A stretch of 45,817 bases of DNA, from NCBI GenBank assembly GCA_023139105.1, contig JAGLOF010000053.1, forward strand, positions 1-45,817. Direction: 5' to 3'. A program made the translations under genes and the position numbers. The notes below the pieces were generated by a model, which worked only from the letters and a program-made list of their open reading frames with translations, had not been told where the DNA came from and did no database searches. Numbering within the stretch: the first letter of the stretch is position 1; every line of letters begins with the position of its first letter. Source of the DNA: a bacterium. Lineage in GTDB: Bacteria; Zhuqueibacterota; QNDG01; JAGLOF01. This document shows, piece by piece, positions 1 through 8,631 of this stretch.

Positions 1-6
1 GGGGAA

Positions 7-456
7 TTATTTTGGCCCTCGACAGTTTCTTCGCACCTCTCTCTTTTGCGGATCAATTTCAAGGCCGTCAAAACTTAAAACAGGTTTTTTGTTGTCACTG
101 TTTCTGCGCAAGAGAGCTCTTATTCGTGCCAGAAGTTCACCGAATGAAAAGGGTTTAGCCAGGTAATCATCTGCACCGTTATTAAGCCCTTCAATCCTGT
201 CTTTTACACTTGCCCTGGCAGTCAATATAATTACGTGAGTATTTATATCTCTCTGCCTGATTTGGCGCAGTACAGATAAACCGTCAAGGCCAGGCAGCAT
301 AAGGTCAAGGATTATAACATCAAAGGATGATTCTGTAGCTTTATCAAGACCTGCTATGCCGTCTGCAACACACTCAACGACAAATCCTTCACTTTCCAGA
401 CCTTTTTTAATAAACGAGCTTACTTTCTCTTCATCTTCTACAATTAATACTCTCAT
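7..456 (-). CDS. PhoB/OmpR-type response regulator, C-terminus disrupted
   Basis: Cytoplasmic two-component response regulator. The receiver domain is complete: acidic pair E7/D8, phospho-acceptor D51 in the 'LDLMLPG' strand, T79 and K101, followed by an alpha5 segment and a linker. The winged-helix DNA-binding domain has only begun ('LEIDPQKREVRRN') when the frame stops at a TAA. Another frame of the same strand continues with an 'AKIIP' stretch like the usual start of the wing, so a frameshift, real or a sequencing error, is likely just before the window edge; the rest lies outside. The start at 456 is preferred because GGAGA lies 7 nt upstream; an in-frame ATG at 477 has no such site. It diverges from the outer-membrane-like gene at 621. 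No sensor kinase is visible in the window. Confidence 0.85.
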   Translation of the reverse strand: MRVLIVEDEEKVSSFIKKGLESEGFVVECVADGIAGLDKATESSFDVIILDLMLPGLDGLSVLRQIRQRDINTHVIILTARASVKDRIEGLNNGADDYLAKPFSFGELLARIRALLRRNSDNKKPVLSFDGLEIDPQKREVRRNCRGPK

Positions 457-528
457 ACATGCATCTCCATTTGTCATAATATATATCAGGCACTTGATTA
501 ATTCAAGCAGATGATAAAAAAAATCAAA

Positions 529-568
529 TTGTAATCTGCTTGTAATTTTTCTGTAAATATTGTGTAAT
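529..568 (+). promoter_or_regulatory. Four 11-bp-spaced direct repeats, putative response-regulator box
   Basis: Heptamers TTGTAAT (529), TTGTAAT (540), CTGTAAA (551) and GTGTAAT (562) start exactly 11 bp apart. PhoB/OmpR-family regulators bind such head-to-tail half-sites as dimers. The last repeat ends 16 bp before a possible -10 (TATGCT, 585-590), which places the box where a -35 would be, as in PhoB-activated promoters. It lies between the divergent response regulator and the gene at 621, so it may control both. Geometry is read directly; the binding protein is inferred. Confidence 0.6.
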
Positions 569-620
569 CTTCCCTCATTATATTTATGCTACACATATAA
601 ATTAAAATTGGAGAAAAAAC

Positions 621-1895
621 ATGTCCAAACGCCTCATCCTATTTATCCCATTCATGATGTTGCTTATTACAACCTTCAACATTATGCCCGCTACATCTCA
701 ACAGAAACAGGGAGCACAGCTCAGAGAAAAGGCTCTTTGTGTATTCCTCGATATCAGCAGACGATATGAATCGCATTTTAAAAGGAAAATCACCTTTGTT
801 AATTATATGCGTGACAGACAGCAGGCACAGCTGTACATCATGATGACTTCTCAGAATACCGGCAGTAATGGACGTAGGTACACAATTGTCCTCTACGGTC
901 AGGAGAAGTTTGTCGGTGAAAATGATACACTAATATATCATTCCAGGCAGAGTGATACTTCAGAGATGACCAGAGACGGCCTGCTTAAGAAATTAAAGCT
1001 TGGATTGATGAAATATGTTGCTAAAACGCCTGTTGCGGAAAATATAGAAATTTCATACAAGCAAGACAATGCTAAGCCGGATGATGTGAGAGATCGCTGG
1101 AATCATTGGGTGTTCAATATTGATGTTGATACAGACGTAGACGGTGAAGAATCCAGGCAGAATCATGAAATTGGCAGTTCATTCTCTGCAGATCGTGTTA
1201 CAGATAATTGGAAGATGAGCTTCAATATCAACGGAGATTATGAAGAGGATCATTATCAGATGGACTCAGGTGATATTCTTAGTATATCCAAATCATGGGG
1301 TACAAGGGCATTAATCGTTAAAAGTTTCGGACCTCACTGGTCTTTGGGGGGATATGCTTCAACCCGTTCCTCAACTTATTCAAATATACATTTTGCAACA
1401 GAAATTGCTCCGGCCATTGAATATAATATCTTTCCTTACTCGGAATCTACTTATAGAGAATTTCGACTTCTCTATAAAAATGGTTTCAAAAGTGTTAAAT
1501 ATAGAGAAATGACTATTTATGATAAGTTAGAAGAACAATTATGGTATGAAAGTCTGAGGGCGACTTTTGAAATAAAAGAACGTTGGGGATCGATAAATTT
1601 CAATCTGAGCGGATCTCATTATTTTCATGATTTCAGTAAGAATCATTTTGCAATATTTTCAAGTCTACACTTCCGGATCTTTGAAGGTCTCTCTTTTAAC
1701 ATCAGAGCCAGGGCAGCAAGAATTCATGATCAACTTTCTCTGGAATGCGGTGAAGCCTCTGAACAGGATATTTTACTGCATCGCAAAGAAATTGCCACTC
1801 AGTACGATTATTCATTTTCTGTTGGATTCAGATATACATTTGGTTCGATATTCAGCAATATTGTTAATCCGCGTTTTGGAAATAGAAGGCATTAA
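621..1895 (+). CDS. Conserved hypothetical outer-membrane beta-barrel-like protein
   Basis: 424 residues. An N-terminal signal peptide (about 1-26, ending near 'ATSQ') is followed by a conserved module (about 38-150) containing 'KITFVNYMRDRQQAQLYI' and 'NDTLIYHSRQSDTSEMTRDG'. The second half has alternating polar/hydrophobic strands and ends in 'SVGFRYTFGSIF', as expected of a small outer-membrane barrel. I recall similar unnamed proteins in FCB-group bacteria but know no function. A good ribosome site (GGAG, 7 nt) supports the start. It is monocistronic and may be activated by the neighbouring response regulator through the 11-bp repeats. Exact barrel size and function are unknown. Confidence 0.75.
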   Translation: MSKRLILFIPFMMLLITTFNIMPATSQQKQGAQLREKALCVFLDISRRYESHFKRKITFVNYMRDRQQAQLYIMMTSQNTGSNGRRYTIVLYGQEKFVGENDTLIYHSRQSDTSEMTRDGLLKKLKLGLMKYVAKTPVAENIEISYKQDNAKPDDVRDRWNHWVFNIDVDTDVDGEESRQNHEIGSSFSADRVTDNWKMSFNINGDYEEDHYQMDSGDILSISKSWGTRALIVKSFGPHWSLGGYASTRSSTYSNIHFATEIAPAIEYNIFPYSESTYREFRLLYKNGFKSVKYREMTIYDKLEEQLWYESLRATFEIKERWGSINFNLSGSHYFHDFSKNHFAIFSSLHFRIFEGLSFNIRARAARIHDQLSLECGEASEQDILLHRKEIATQYDYSFSVGFRYTFGSIFSNIVNPRFGNRRH

Positions 1896-1940
1896 TAATT
1901 TTTATTACCTGTGTTTAAACATGGTTGCATAAGTTAATGG

Positions 1941-2173
1941 ACAGTTCCTGCTAAGCCTTCAGGAGACTACCGCAGTCGTCCTGAAGGAACGGTGATTGTG
2001 TAAAGTGCAGGAGCATTGCCTACGGAAAAGAGCGGAAAAAACGAAAAAGAGCACCAGATCACGAAGACCACGAAGCTGCCCTGCCTGAAAGATATTGATG
2101 AATGCTGGTGGAGCCTTGATGAGACTGCCGGTGTTGCCTGCACAAACGGCTCCCCGATAGAGACAACGTTAAG
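1941..2173. repeat. Degenerate dispersed repeat, copy 1, with hairpin
   Basis: This occupies most of the non-coding gap 1896-2334. It starts with a segment shared with 12318-12367 and ends with a segment (2145-2173) shared with 12366-12393; its middle part resembles 22603-22684. At 1956-1987 a 9-bp stem (CCTTCAGGA with TCCTGAAGG) extends over a 1-nt bulge by GACT/AGTC with loop ACCGC. No T-run follows, so it is not a clear terminator. No convincing coding content was seen. Confidence 0.5.
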
Positions 2174-2248
2174 TATTCCGTGTAGAAATGCTTTTTTTCG
2201 GCTCTTTTTTTGCCGAAAGAACCATATTTTTGTAAGAGTAGATTATAT

Positions 2249-2281
2249 AAAAAAAACGAGTGTGTTATGCACACTCGTTTT
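2249..2281 (-). terminator. Rho-independent terminator of the M28 peptidase gene
   Basis: Perfect 12-bp stem (2253-2264 with 2270-2281, arm AAAACGAGTGTG) and 5-nt loop. On the minus strand it is followed by a run of eight T, about 55 nt after the stop of the peptidase gene. The opposite side also has four T, so it could weakly stop plus-strand transcription as well. Confidence 0.85.
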
Positions 2282-2334
2282 AGTTTGAGAAGACAAATAT
2301 TTAACATGGGGGTATTGATATAGCCCCCAATCTA

Positions 2335-4662
2335 TTATCTGAATATATCAAACCTGCCTTGACTACGCCAGGATGAACCTTTACCACTCATGGCTTTAAT
2401 ATCATCAGCGGATAATCCTGAGCTTAAAAGTTGTTGATAGATATCGGTCTTCGTATCGTCCCATTTATCAATATTTACAATATCAAAGACCACTCTTTCA
2501 GCACCAATCCGATCGATCAAACTATGTATTCCATTAATTGTTTTTTCGGTATTCGTAATATCAAGTTCAACTGCAATAAGTACTTTTTTATCCTGAATCA
2601 ATTTGACAGCATTATCCGGTATTGAATCTGCCTGAGAAATTAGAAGTGGCAACTGCGCCTCGCAAAGAACTGATAGCAGGGTGATGGGATTTGGGCGTGA
2701 CAGATGAATAAGAATATCACTGTCCTCCAGGGTGTGCAAGGCGCTGCGACCATTATTTGTTAGTGTGTCTGCATCAAACCAGAACGGATCATCACCATCA
2801 ATATCGAAACGACCTGCATTTAGAAGTGCCTTTGCCAATATTGCGGAATTTGCGTTGCCCTGGCAAGCTGCGGACGTAACGCCAATATTGATAGAACCAT
2901 CCTGGCGACGTCTGAACCGTCTGGATGAATTGTTATTATTTGGATTTTTAAGCTTTGCTATTGATTCTACAAACAATGTTGATAGCTGCGAGTCATTCTG
3001 TGCCTCAACAATACTCCAGCCGCGCTGTAGTTTCACATCGGGCCTGATAGAAGTAAGAGTCCAGCGGCATGCATCATATTTGGTCTGTCGATCAGGAATA
3101 ATAAGTGTGTGCTGGGCATTTGAGAGATTAATAATGCCTTGATATGCAAAAGCAGCTGTTTTTTCAAGAATCTCAGGATTTAATTTTTCTGTGTCATCAC
3201 CTGTATCGTGATAATCAGGGTGGCCAGTGGAACCACGCGTCATCAATGCCATAGATTCGATACCGCGTTTGATAAAGGCAGAATGGTCAGAACCACCTGG
3301 GCCGCCTGTTGCCGGCTCAAGAACATCCATTATATCCTGCGCCTGGCCTGCAGTTATTATCTTCCAGATAGATGGGAAGTTCAAGGCACCGGGTGCGCCA
3401 ATCTTATCACCAAGTCCAACCATGTCCAGATTAAAATATGTAATTACTTTGTCCATTTTGAAATTCTGTGTAGGATTATCGGCCCAAAAGCTTGATCCGA
3501 TCAGACCAAGTTCTTCGCCTGTCCAAAGGCAAAAAAGAATTGTACGCTTTGGGGGAGTATCCCTTAAGGATAATTTATGCGCCACTTCCATAACTACAGC
3601 ACTTCCGGATGCATTATCATCCGCACCATTGTAAATTTGGCCGTTTCTGATACCCAGATGATCGAAATGTGCACCTATAACGATGATTTCATCTTTCAAT
3701 TCAGGATCAGAACCTGGTATCATTGCTATAGTGTTTCTGCATGTACCACGGAAGCGGGGGGCACCGTAGAAAGTTGTTGAACTAAATCCTTTGATTTCAA
3801 TTTTATGTTTTAACATACGTGAGCGTGGCGTTTTTTGTTTTATAGCATAACGCAAATTTTCAATACGCCTGTCAAATCCCCGTTGTGATTCCTGTGGATC
3901 ATCCCACATGAGTGTTTTAAAAATATTGTCGGATATCCTGCTCATAATTATGAAATTATGACCAAAATGCATAGGATTCAATGTGCTTTGTCGTGAATTA
4001 CTGTTCTTTTCGGATAGGTCGTAAAAAATAATACCTTTGGCACCTTTTTCATAAGCAACTGCAATTTTCATGCTATCTGAGGACTCGACCTGCCAGATAT
4101 CATTTTCAGTAGTATCCATATTTGCTGTACCACCGCCAAACATACTACGGGGTTTTTTTGCAGAATTGGGAGAACCTTTAAATACAAGTACTATCTTACC
4201 GGAAACATCCATGTCCGAGTATTCATCCAATCCTTTTTCAGGAGCATAGATACCATAACCGGCAAAGAGAACGACACCTTTCACGGTGCTTTTAGGAGTT
4301 GAAACAGGAGAAAGGGTGAAGTCGCCATATCGATTGTCAAATGAATGGCCGTCTATCTTGAGCACAGGAATACCCAGATTGATAGAATATGTGCCACGTC
4401 TACCGGCAATTGGGACTTCTTGGAAAAAGGTGCCGTTCTCTCCGCCGGGGGCAAGACCCCAGGATAGAAATTTATCGCGCGCCCAGTCCTGAAGGGATAA
4501 GAATTCAGGGGTCATCGGCTTTCGTCCCAACTGGGAATCATCGGCCATTCGATGGATATAATCCATGATTTGCTGGCCACTGACGGGACGTGAAGTAGTT
4601 TGGGCAGACAGGGAAATGACAATGCCGATCAGGAATAATGATGTCAGGCGATGGGCGCGCAT
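2335..4662 (-). CDS. Secreted M28-family zinc aminopeptidase with PA-like domain
   Basis: 775 residues. Signal peptide at about 1-20; protease-associated-like region at about 120-220; M28 catalytic domain at about 305-515. The dinuclear zinc set is complete: H332 and the GADD aspartate (D348), the TGEE pair (catalytic E383, ligand E384), D413 in 'NLDMVG' and H460 in 'GGSDHSAF'. An unassigned domain of about 250 residues follows. The family removes N-terminal residues from peptides, here probably in the periplasm or outside. GAGG lies 5 nt upstream of the start. The gene diverges from the CadC-like regulator at 4886 and ends in its own terminator. Substrate preference cannot be read from the sequence. 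Confidence 0.92.
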   Translation of the reverse strand: MRAHRLTSLFLIGIVISLSAQTTSRPVSGQQIMDYIHRMADDSQLGRKPMTPEFLSLQDWARDKFLSWGLAPGGENGTFFQEVPIAGRRGTYSINLGIPVLKIDGHSFDNRYGDFTLSPVSTPKSTVKGVVLFAGYGIYAPEKGLDEYSDMDVSGKIVLVFKGSPNSAKKPRSMFGGGTANMDTTENDIWQVESSDSMKIAVAYEKGAKGIIFYDLSEKNSNSRQSTLNPMHFGHNFIIMSRISDNIFKTLMWDDPQESQRGFDRRIENLRYAIKQKTPRSRMLKHKIEIKGFSSTTFYGAPRFRGTCRNTIAMIPGSDPELKDEIIVIGAHFDHLGIRNGQIYNGADDNASGSAVVMEVAHKLSLRDTPPKRTILFCLWTGEELGLIGSSFWADNPTQNFKMDKVITYFNLDMVGLGDKIGAPGALNFPSIWKIITAGQAQDIMDVLEPATGGPGGSDHSAFIKRGIESMALMTRGSTGHPDYHDTGDDTEKLNPEILEKTAAFAYQGIINLSNAQHTLIIPDRQTKYDACRWTLTSIRPDVKLQRGWSIVEAQNDSQLSTLFVESIAKLKNPNNNNSSRRFRRRQDGSINIGVTSAACQGNANSAILAKALLNAGRFDIDGDDPFWFDADTLTNNGRSALHTLEDSDILIHLSRPNPITLLSVLCEAQLPLLISQADSIPDNAVKLIQDKKVLIAVELDITNTEKTINGIHSLIDRIGAERVVFDIVNIDKWDDTKTDIYQQLLSSGLSADDIKAMSGKGSSWRSQGRFDIFR

Positions 4663-4693
4663 ATTAGCCTCGTACTATTCTTTAAATATTAGT

Positions 4694-4723
4694 GGTTCGG
4701 TGAATTATTGGAATTTCCGAACC
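4694..4723. promoter_or_regulatory. Inverted repeat upstream of the M28 gene
   Basis: GGTTCGG (4694-4700) and CCGAACC (4717-4723) form a perfect 7-bp inverted repeat with a 16-nt spacer, starting 31 nt upstream of the peptidase start. It may be a protein-binding site or a 5'-leader hairpin of that gene. Function is inferred only from position. Confidence 0.35.
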
Positions 4724-4746
4724 GTGGGTTTCTATTCAAATATACT

Positions 4747-4774
4747 TTGAATTTTTGCGGTATTTTTGTATATT
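4747..4774 (+). promoter_or_regulatory. Possible promoter of the CadC-like regulator gene
   Basis: TTGAAT (4747-4752), a 16-bp spacer and TATATT (4769-4774) resemble a sigma-70 promoter pointing at the gene at 4886. ATTTTTG occurs at 4751 and 4762, an 11-bp period suited to an OmpR-type winged helix, so autoregulation is possible. The region is AT-rich and a chance match is quite possible. Confidence 0.3.
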
Positions 4775-4885
4775 TACTAAACTAACGCTTACAGTATACT
4801 ATTTCCAGGGAGAGAAAGCCTGATTTATGAGTGATTTCTTCCTAACGTTCTGCTAATTTTTATCTAAATTGATTAAATACCTATA

Positions 4886-6976
4886 ATGCGTACTGATTTT
4901 ACACTCAATGAACAATGGTTAATCCAACCGGAATTAGACCGAATTTCCGATGACCGGGGTGAGCTTCAAATTCCACCCAAGTATATGGATGTACTGTTCC
5001 ATCTGGCTAAACATGCCGGACAATTGGTTAGCAGGCAAAAACTTTTAGAAGATATCTGGAAAGATACTGTGGTTGTAGAGGAGTCTCTAACCCGTGCAGT
5101 ATCTGAATTGCGGAAATTATTGGGTGATGATCCCCGAAATTCGCAGATTATTGAGACTATCCCCAAGAAGGGATACCGGTTGATTGCCAAAATCAGCTGG
5201 AAAGAACAGCTTCCTTCAAATGGCATAAATATAAGTGAACATAATGGAAGCGGACATTATAAAAGACCAAAATTTCAAATTTTAATCAGCCTTGTTCCTG
5301 CTATTTTGCTCGCTTTTACTTTTTTAATTATCCGCATTTTACGCTCAGATGAACCCACATCATCGTCAATTCGCTTAATGCCTTTAACGAGCTATCAGGG
5401 AGAAGAAAGCCACCCCGTTCTTTCACCTGACGGGAATCGCCTGGCATTTAGATGGGATGGTGCAAATGGTTATCGCTCCAGTATTTATGTAAAGATAATA
5501 GGTTCGGAACAGCCTCTTCGTCTTACAGATGCTGAGTATGCCACAGAACCGGCCTGGTCTCCGGACGGTCGTTATATTCTTTATATAAAGATGACTGATA
5601 AGGGAAGAGAGCTCTATGCAGTGCCGTCTCTCAGTGGGCCTGAAAGACGTTTGGTAGAGGGAGTGATTGGCGCAAGAGATCCTGTATGGTCTCCGGATGG
5701 GGCTTATCTGGCATTTGCTTATCGTGAAAATTCAGCTCGTACTAATTCAATCTATACATATCATCTGGAGTCTCAGATCCTGAAGCAGGTTACGCAGCCT
5801 GAAATGGGGCATACTATTGACAGAAAACCTGTTTTTTCACCTGATGGTAAGAAAATTGCCTTTATACGTACTGTCGATGGGCAGCTGGATGTCTATGTAT
5901 TGTCATTGCAACATGGTCAGTTGAAGCGAATAACGCGTACTAATCAATGGGTAATTGATGTGGATTGGGCACCAGATGGAAAGACTCTCATTTATGCATC
6001 GCGTGAAGGAATTTGGAGTGTGGATGCCGCTGGAGAGATGCCACCATCATTCCTGGCTGCCGGCGGTATGCGAATTGATAATATTTCCGTAGCCAGAGAT
6101 AGTTGGCGTCTTGCATATCAACAGGCACAATTAGAGATGAATATATGGAAGATTGAAATTGATACACTAACGGGAAATGCTTCAATGGCGCAACGCTTGA
6201 TTGCATCTTCACGCGTAGATAATTTTCCTAAACTCTCGCCAAATGAACACCGACTTGCATTTATCTCAGATAGATCCGGCCATCCACAATTATGGATTAC
6301 TACAGACGATGGCAATGATCCGGTTCAGTTAACTGAATTCAACGGATGTTCTGTCTCCAGACCAGCATGGTCGCATGATAATATGCAAATTGCATTTATT
6401 GCTGAGTATTATGGTAATGCAGACGTTTTTATTTCTGATATAGACGGATCAAGACCTGTTCAATTGACAAAGCAACGGTCCAGAGAAATCAGCCCATATT
6501 GGTCTCATAATGGAAAATGGCTCTATTTCGGATCAAATCGAAATGAACAATGGCAGATCTGGAAGATACCGATAAAAGGTGGCAGGGCTATTCAAGTAAC
6601 AAAGACCGGTGGATTCAAGCCTGTTGAGTCTCCTGATGGGAAGAACCTCTATTTTGAAAACTGGACCGGTGAAAACTATGTGCTAATGAAAATGCCGATA
6701 TCCGGGGGAAATGAAACTAAACTTTTTCAACTGGAGAGTGGCTGGTTTGAGGGTTGGACAGTGACATCCAAAGGTATTTTATACGGTTGGCGATCTCGTG
6801 ATGACAGAGTATTGAAGTTCGGAGTCTATGATTTTGAGACACAGGAGAGAAAAGAGCTTTTCCGTCATGTCCGTTCAGGATTTCGCTTTTCAGCCAATAG
6901 TACCGGTGAAAAGCTTTTCTTTACCCAGGCAGATCGTGATGAGTCAGATATTGTACTTTTAGATAATTTTCAATAG
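4886..6976 (+). CDS. Membrane-anchored CadC-like regulator with TolB-type propeller
   Basis: 696 residues. Residues 1-105 are an OmpR/CadC-type winged helix ('VSRQKLLEDIW', 'ESLTRAVSELRKLLGDD', 'IIETIPKKGYRLI'). One transmembrane helix at about 131-151 places the rest in the periplasm. From about 165 to the end there are some nine PD40/WD40-like repeats with the 'SPDG...LAF' signature, as in TolB. This is a one-component transmembrane regulator that should sense an extracytoplasmic signal through the propeller. There is no phospho-acceptor. No strong ribosome site precedes the ATG. The divergent M28 peptidase is the obvious candidate target; the dehalogenase-like gene 241 bp downstream is another. 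Confidence 0.9.
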   Translation: MRTDFTLNEQWLIQPELDRISDDRGELQIPPKYMDVLFHLAKHAGQLVSRQKLLEDIWKDTVVVEESLTRAVSELRKLLGDDPRNSQIIETIPKKGYRLIAKISWKEQLPSNGINISEHNGSGHYKRPKFQILISLVPAILLAFTFLIIRILRSDEPTSSSIRLMPLTSYQGEESHPVLSPDGNRLAFRWDGANGYRSSIYVKIIGSEQPLRLTDAEYATEPAWSPDGRYILYIKMTDKGRELYAVPSLSGPERRLVEGVIGARDPVWSPDGAYLAFAYRENSARTNSIYTYHLESQILKQVTQPEMGHTIDRKPVFSPDGKKIAFIRTVDGQLDVYVLSLQHGQLKRITRTNQWVIDVDWAPDGKTLIYASREGIWSVDAAGEMPPSFLAAGGMRIDNISVARDSWRLAYQQAQLEMNIWKIEIDTLTGNASMAQRLIASSRVDNFPKLSPNEHRLAFISDRSGHPQLWITTDDGNDPVQLTEFNGCSVSRPAWSHDNMQIAFIAEYYGNADVFISDIDGSRPVQLTKQRSREISPYWSHNGKWLYFGSNRNEQWQIWKIPIKGGRAIQVTKTGGFKPVESPDGKNLYFENWTGENYVLMKMPISGGNETKLFQLESGWFEGWTVTSKGILYGWRSRDDRVLKFGVYDFETQERKELFRHVRSGFRFSANSTGEKLFFTQADRDESDIVLLDNFQ

Positions 6977-7098
6977 ACAAAAATAATTTGACTTTTTTTC
7001 GAGATTCTTCCGTTGATTGTATGTATTGCTATCCACACTTTCAACCAAGTATAATTTAAAATTATCGCCGTTGCTCTATCACTATTTTTTTCGATTAT

Positions 7099-7110
7099 GA
7101 TACCGGTATC
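7099..7110. promoter_or_regulatory. Perfect palindrome GATACCGGTATC, LacI-type operator candidate
   Basis: A 12-bp perfect palindrome in the gap upstream of the dehalogenase-like gene, about 108 bp before its start. A weak promoter (TTGCTC 7071-7076, 17-bp spacer, ATTATG 7094-7099) would put the site at the transcription start. It shares TACCGGTATC with the two sites upstream of the TonB receptor gene (43317 and 43377). Whether the same LacI protein reads it is unknown. Confidence 0.45.
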
Positions 7111-7217
7111 TATCAACCTAATGCAATATTTTTTTGCTGTTTGTAATTTACTGTTTAAAATTTGTATTTTGCTGCTTGCTATTATTACTATACCCATTAG
7201 AAATGAAGGAAAATCCT

Positions 7218-8600
7218 ATGACCTCGCTGCTTCCCTGGTTATTTAGATGTGCCTGGGGGGGGATAACCCTCTTTGGAATTGCATTTTTTATAACTTCCCT
7301 GATTGAGAAAAAGAATACTACTGCTGTAAAAACTACTTTAATTTTTTTACCTGCATTGCTGATTTTTGGTATTATAATTGAAGGAATCTATCCATACAAA
7401 GACATTCTATTGATACTACTATTGATTGGAGGACTTGTCAGCCTGTTGGTGCTGATGTTGCCGTGGGGCAATAATTATCCGGATGATAAAATCGGTAAGC
7501 AGACTCAATTGGATGAGCGTGATGCAATTTTTCACAGGTTTTACAGGCTTAAGCCAGGTATGCCCGAATTTGATCAATTTTATGATACTCATCCTGAATT
7601 GAAAAAAGGGGATGATGCTATTCGCGAACTTCCCGGGCTGGCAGGTGTTAAAGCCGAGAGCTATAACTCATGGACAACGCCATTCAATATAGCTACTTTT
7701 GATGTTATGGAGAAGCTATACCAAGATATTGAATGGGCACCTGATCCGGTTGAAATGCAAGCAATAACAGCCTCACCTGAGGAATGGAGTGTGCGTATTA
7801 AGGGTTTTGCTCATTATTCCGGTGCAGATATGACCGGTATCACTTCTACTGATCCTGCATATATTTATTCACATATTGGTCGTTCTCCAGGCAAGTGGGG
7901 AGCACCCATCAACTTGGATCATCCTAATGCCATTGTGATTGGTGTTGAAATGGATCATTCAATGATCCGCCATGCTCCGCATCATACGGCTACAACTGAA
8001 TCTTCACGCTGCTATATGAAAGCCGGACAGACTGCTTTGGTATTAGCCCGTTACATTCAACGGCTTGGTTACAAAGCAAGAGCCCATATTGATGGAAACT
8101 ATCGTGTTATATGCCCTCCGTTGGCAGTAGCCGCCGGACTTGGAGAGTTGAGCAGGATGGGGCTTGTTGTTACACCTGAATACGGTGCACGTATTCGTTT
8201 TGCTGTTATAACTACGGATTTACCACTTATTCATGACAAGGCTTGTCAGTTTGGAGTTCAAGACTTTTGCGAAATATGTAAAAAGTGTGCAACAAATTGT
8301 CCTTCGGGTGCTGTAGAAAAAGGTGATAAGAAAGTTGTCAGAGGTGTACTTAAGTGGCAATCAAATCAGGAAAAATGTTTTTCTTATTGGAATCGTGTCG
8401 GATCAGACTGCTCAATATGTATTAAGGTTTGTCCATATTCACATCCCAACACACCTGTTCATCAAATTATACGTTGGGGGATAAGACGTAATCCGGTTTC
8501 GCGTTTTCTGGCACTGGCAGGAGATGATTTCTTTTACGGGCGCAGGCCTAAAAATAGCTTTCCACTTCCTGACTGGCATGCATTGTCATATAAAGATTGA
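7218..8600 (+). CDS. Reductive dehalogenase homologue with N-terminal membrane helices
   Basis: 460 residues from the preferred start. Three hydrophobic helices occupy about residues 6-28, 38-58 and 61-82; there is no twin-arginine signal. The RdhA-type domain follows, with 'ELSRMGLVVTPEYGARIRFAVITTDLPL' and two [4Fe-4S] motifs: C351-x2-C-x2-C-x3-CP and C387-x10-C-x2-C-x3-CP. RdhA enzymes use a corrinoid and two clusters for reductive dehalogenation, and related QueG uses the same fold for epoxyqueuosine. Homologues with N-terminal membrane helices have been described from genome surveys but their reaction is not established. No separate rdhB anchor is seen nearby. The start at 7218 has AAGGA 7 nt upstream; upstream in-frame ATGs at 7134 and 7203 lack one. 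Substrate unknown. Confidence 0.82.
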   Translation: MTSLLPWLFRCAWGGITLFGIAFFITSLIEKKNTTAVKTTLIFLPALLIFGIIIEGIYPYKDILLILLLIGGLVSLLVLMLPWGNNYPDDKIGKQTQLDERDAIFHRFYRLKPGMPEFDQFYDTHPELKKGDDAIRELPGLAGVKAESYNSWTTPFNIATFDVMEKLYQDIEWAPDPVEMQAITASPEEWSVRIKGFAHYSGADMTGITSTDPAYIYSHIGRSPGKWGAPINLDHPNAIVIGVEMDHSMIRHAPHHTATTESSRCYMKAGQTALVLARYIQRLGYKARAHIDGNYRVICPPLAVAAGLGELSRMGLVVTPEYGARIRFAVITTDLPLIHDKACQFGVQDFCEICKKCATNCPSGAVEKGDKKVVRGVLKWQSNQEKCFSYWNRVGSDCSICIKVCPYSHPNTPVHQIIRWGIRRNPVSRFLALAGDDFFYGRRPKNSFPLPDWHALSYKD

Positions 8601-8631
8601 AAAATATAATCATATTTGATTTTTTTTTGTA

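Noticed and set aside
2016..2307. Short open frames on both strands downstream of the outer-membrane gene
   Set aside because: They run through the degenerate repeat and the terminator of the M28 gene; composition is not protein-like.
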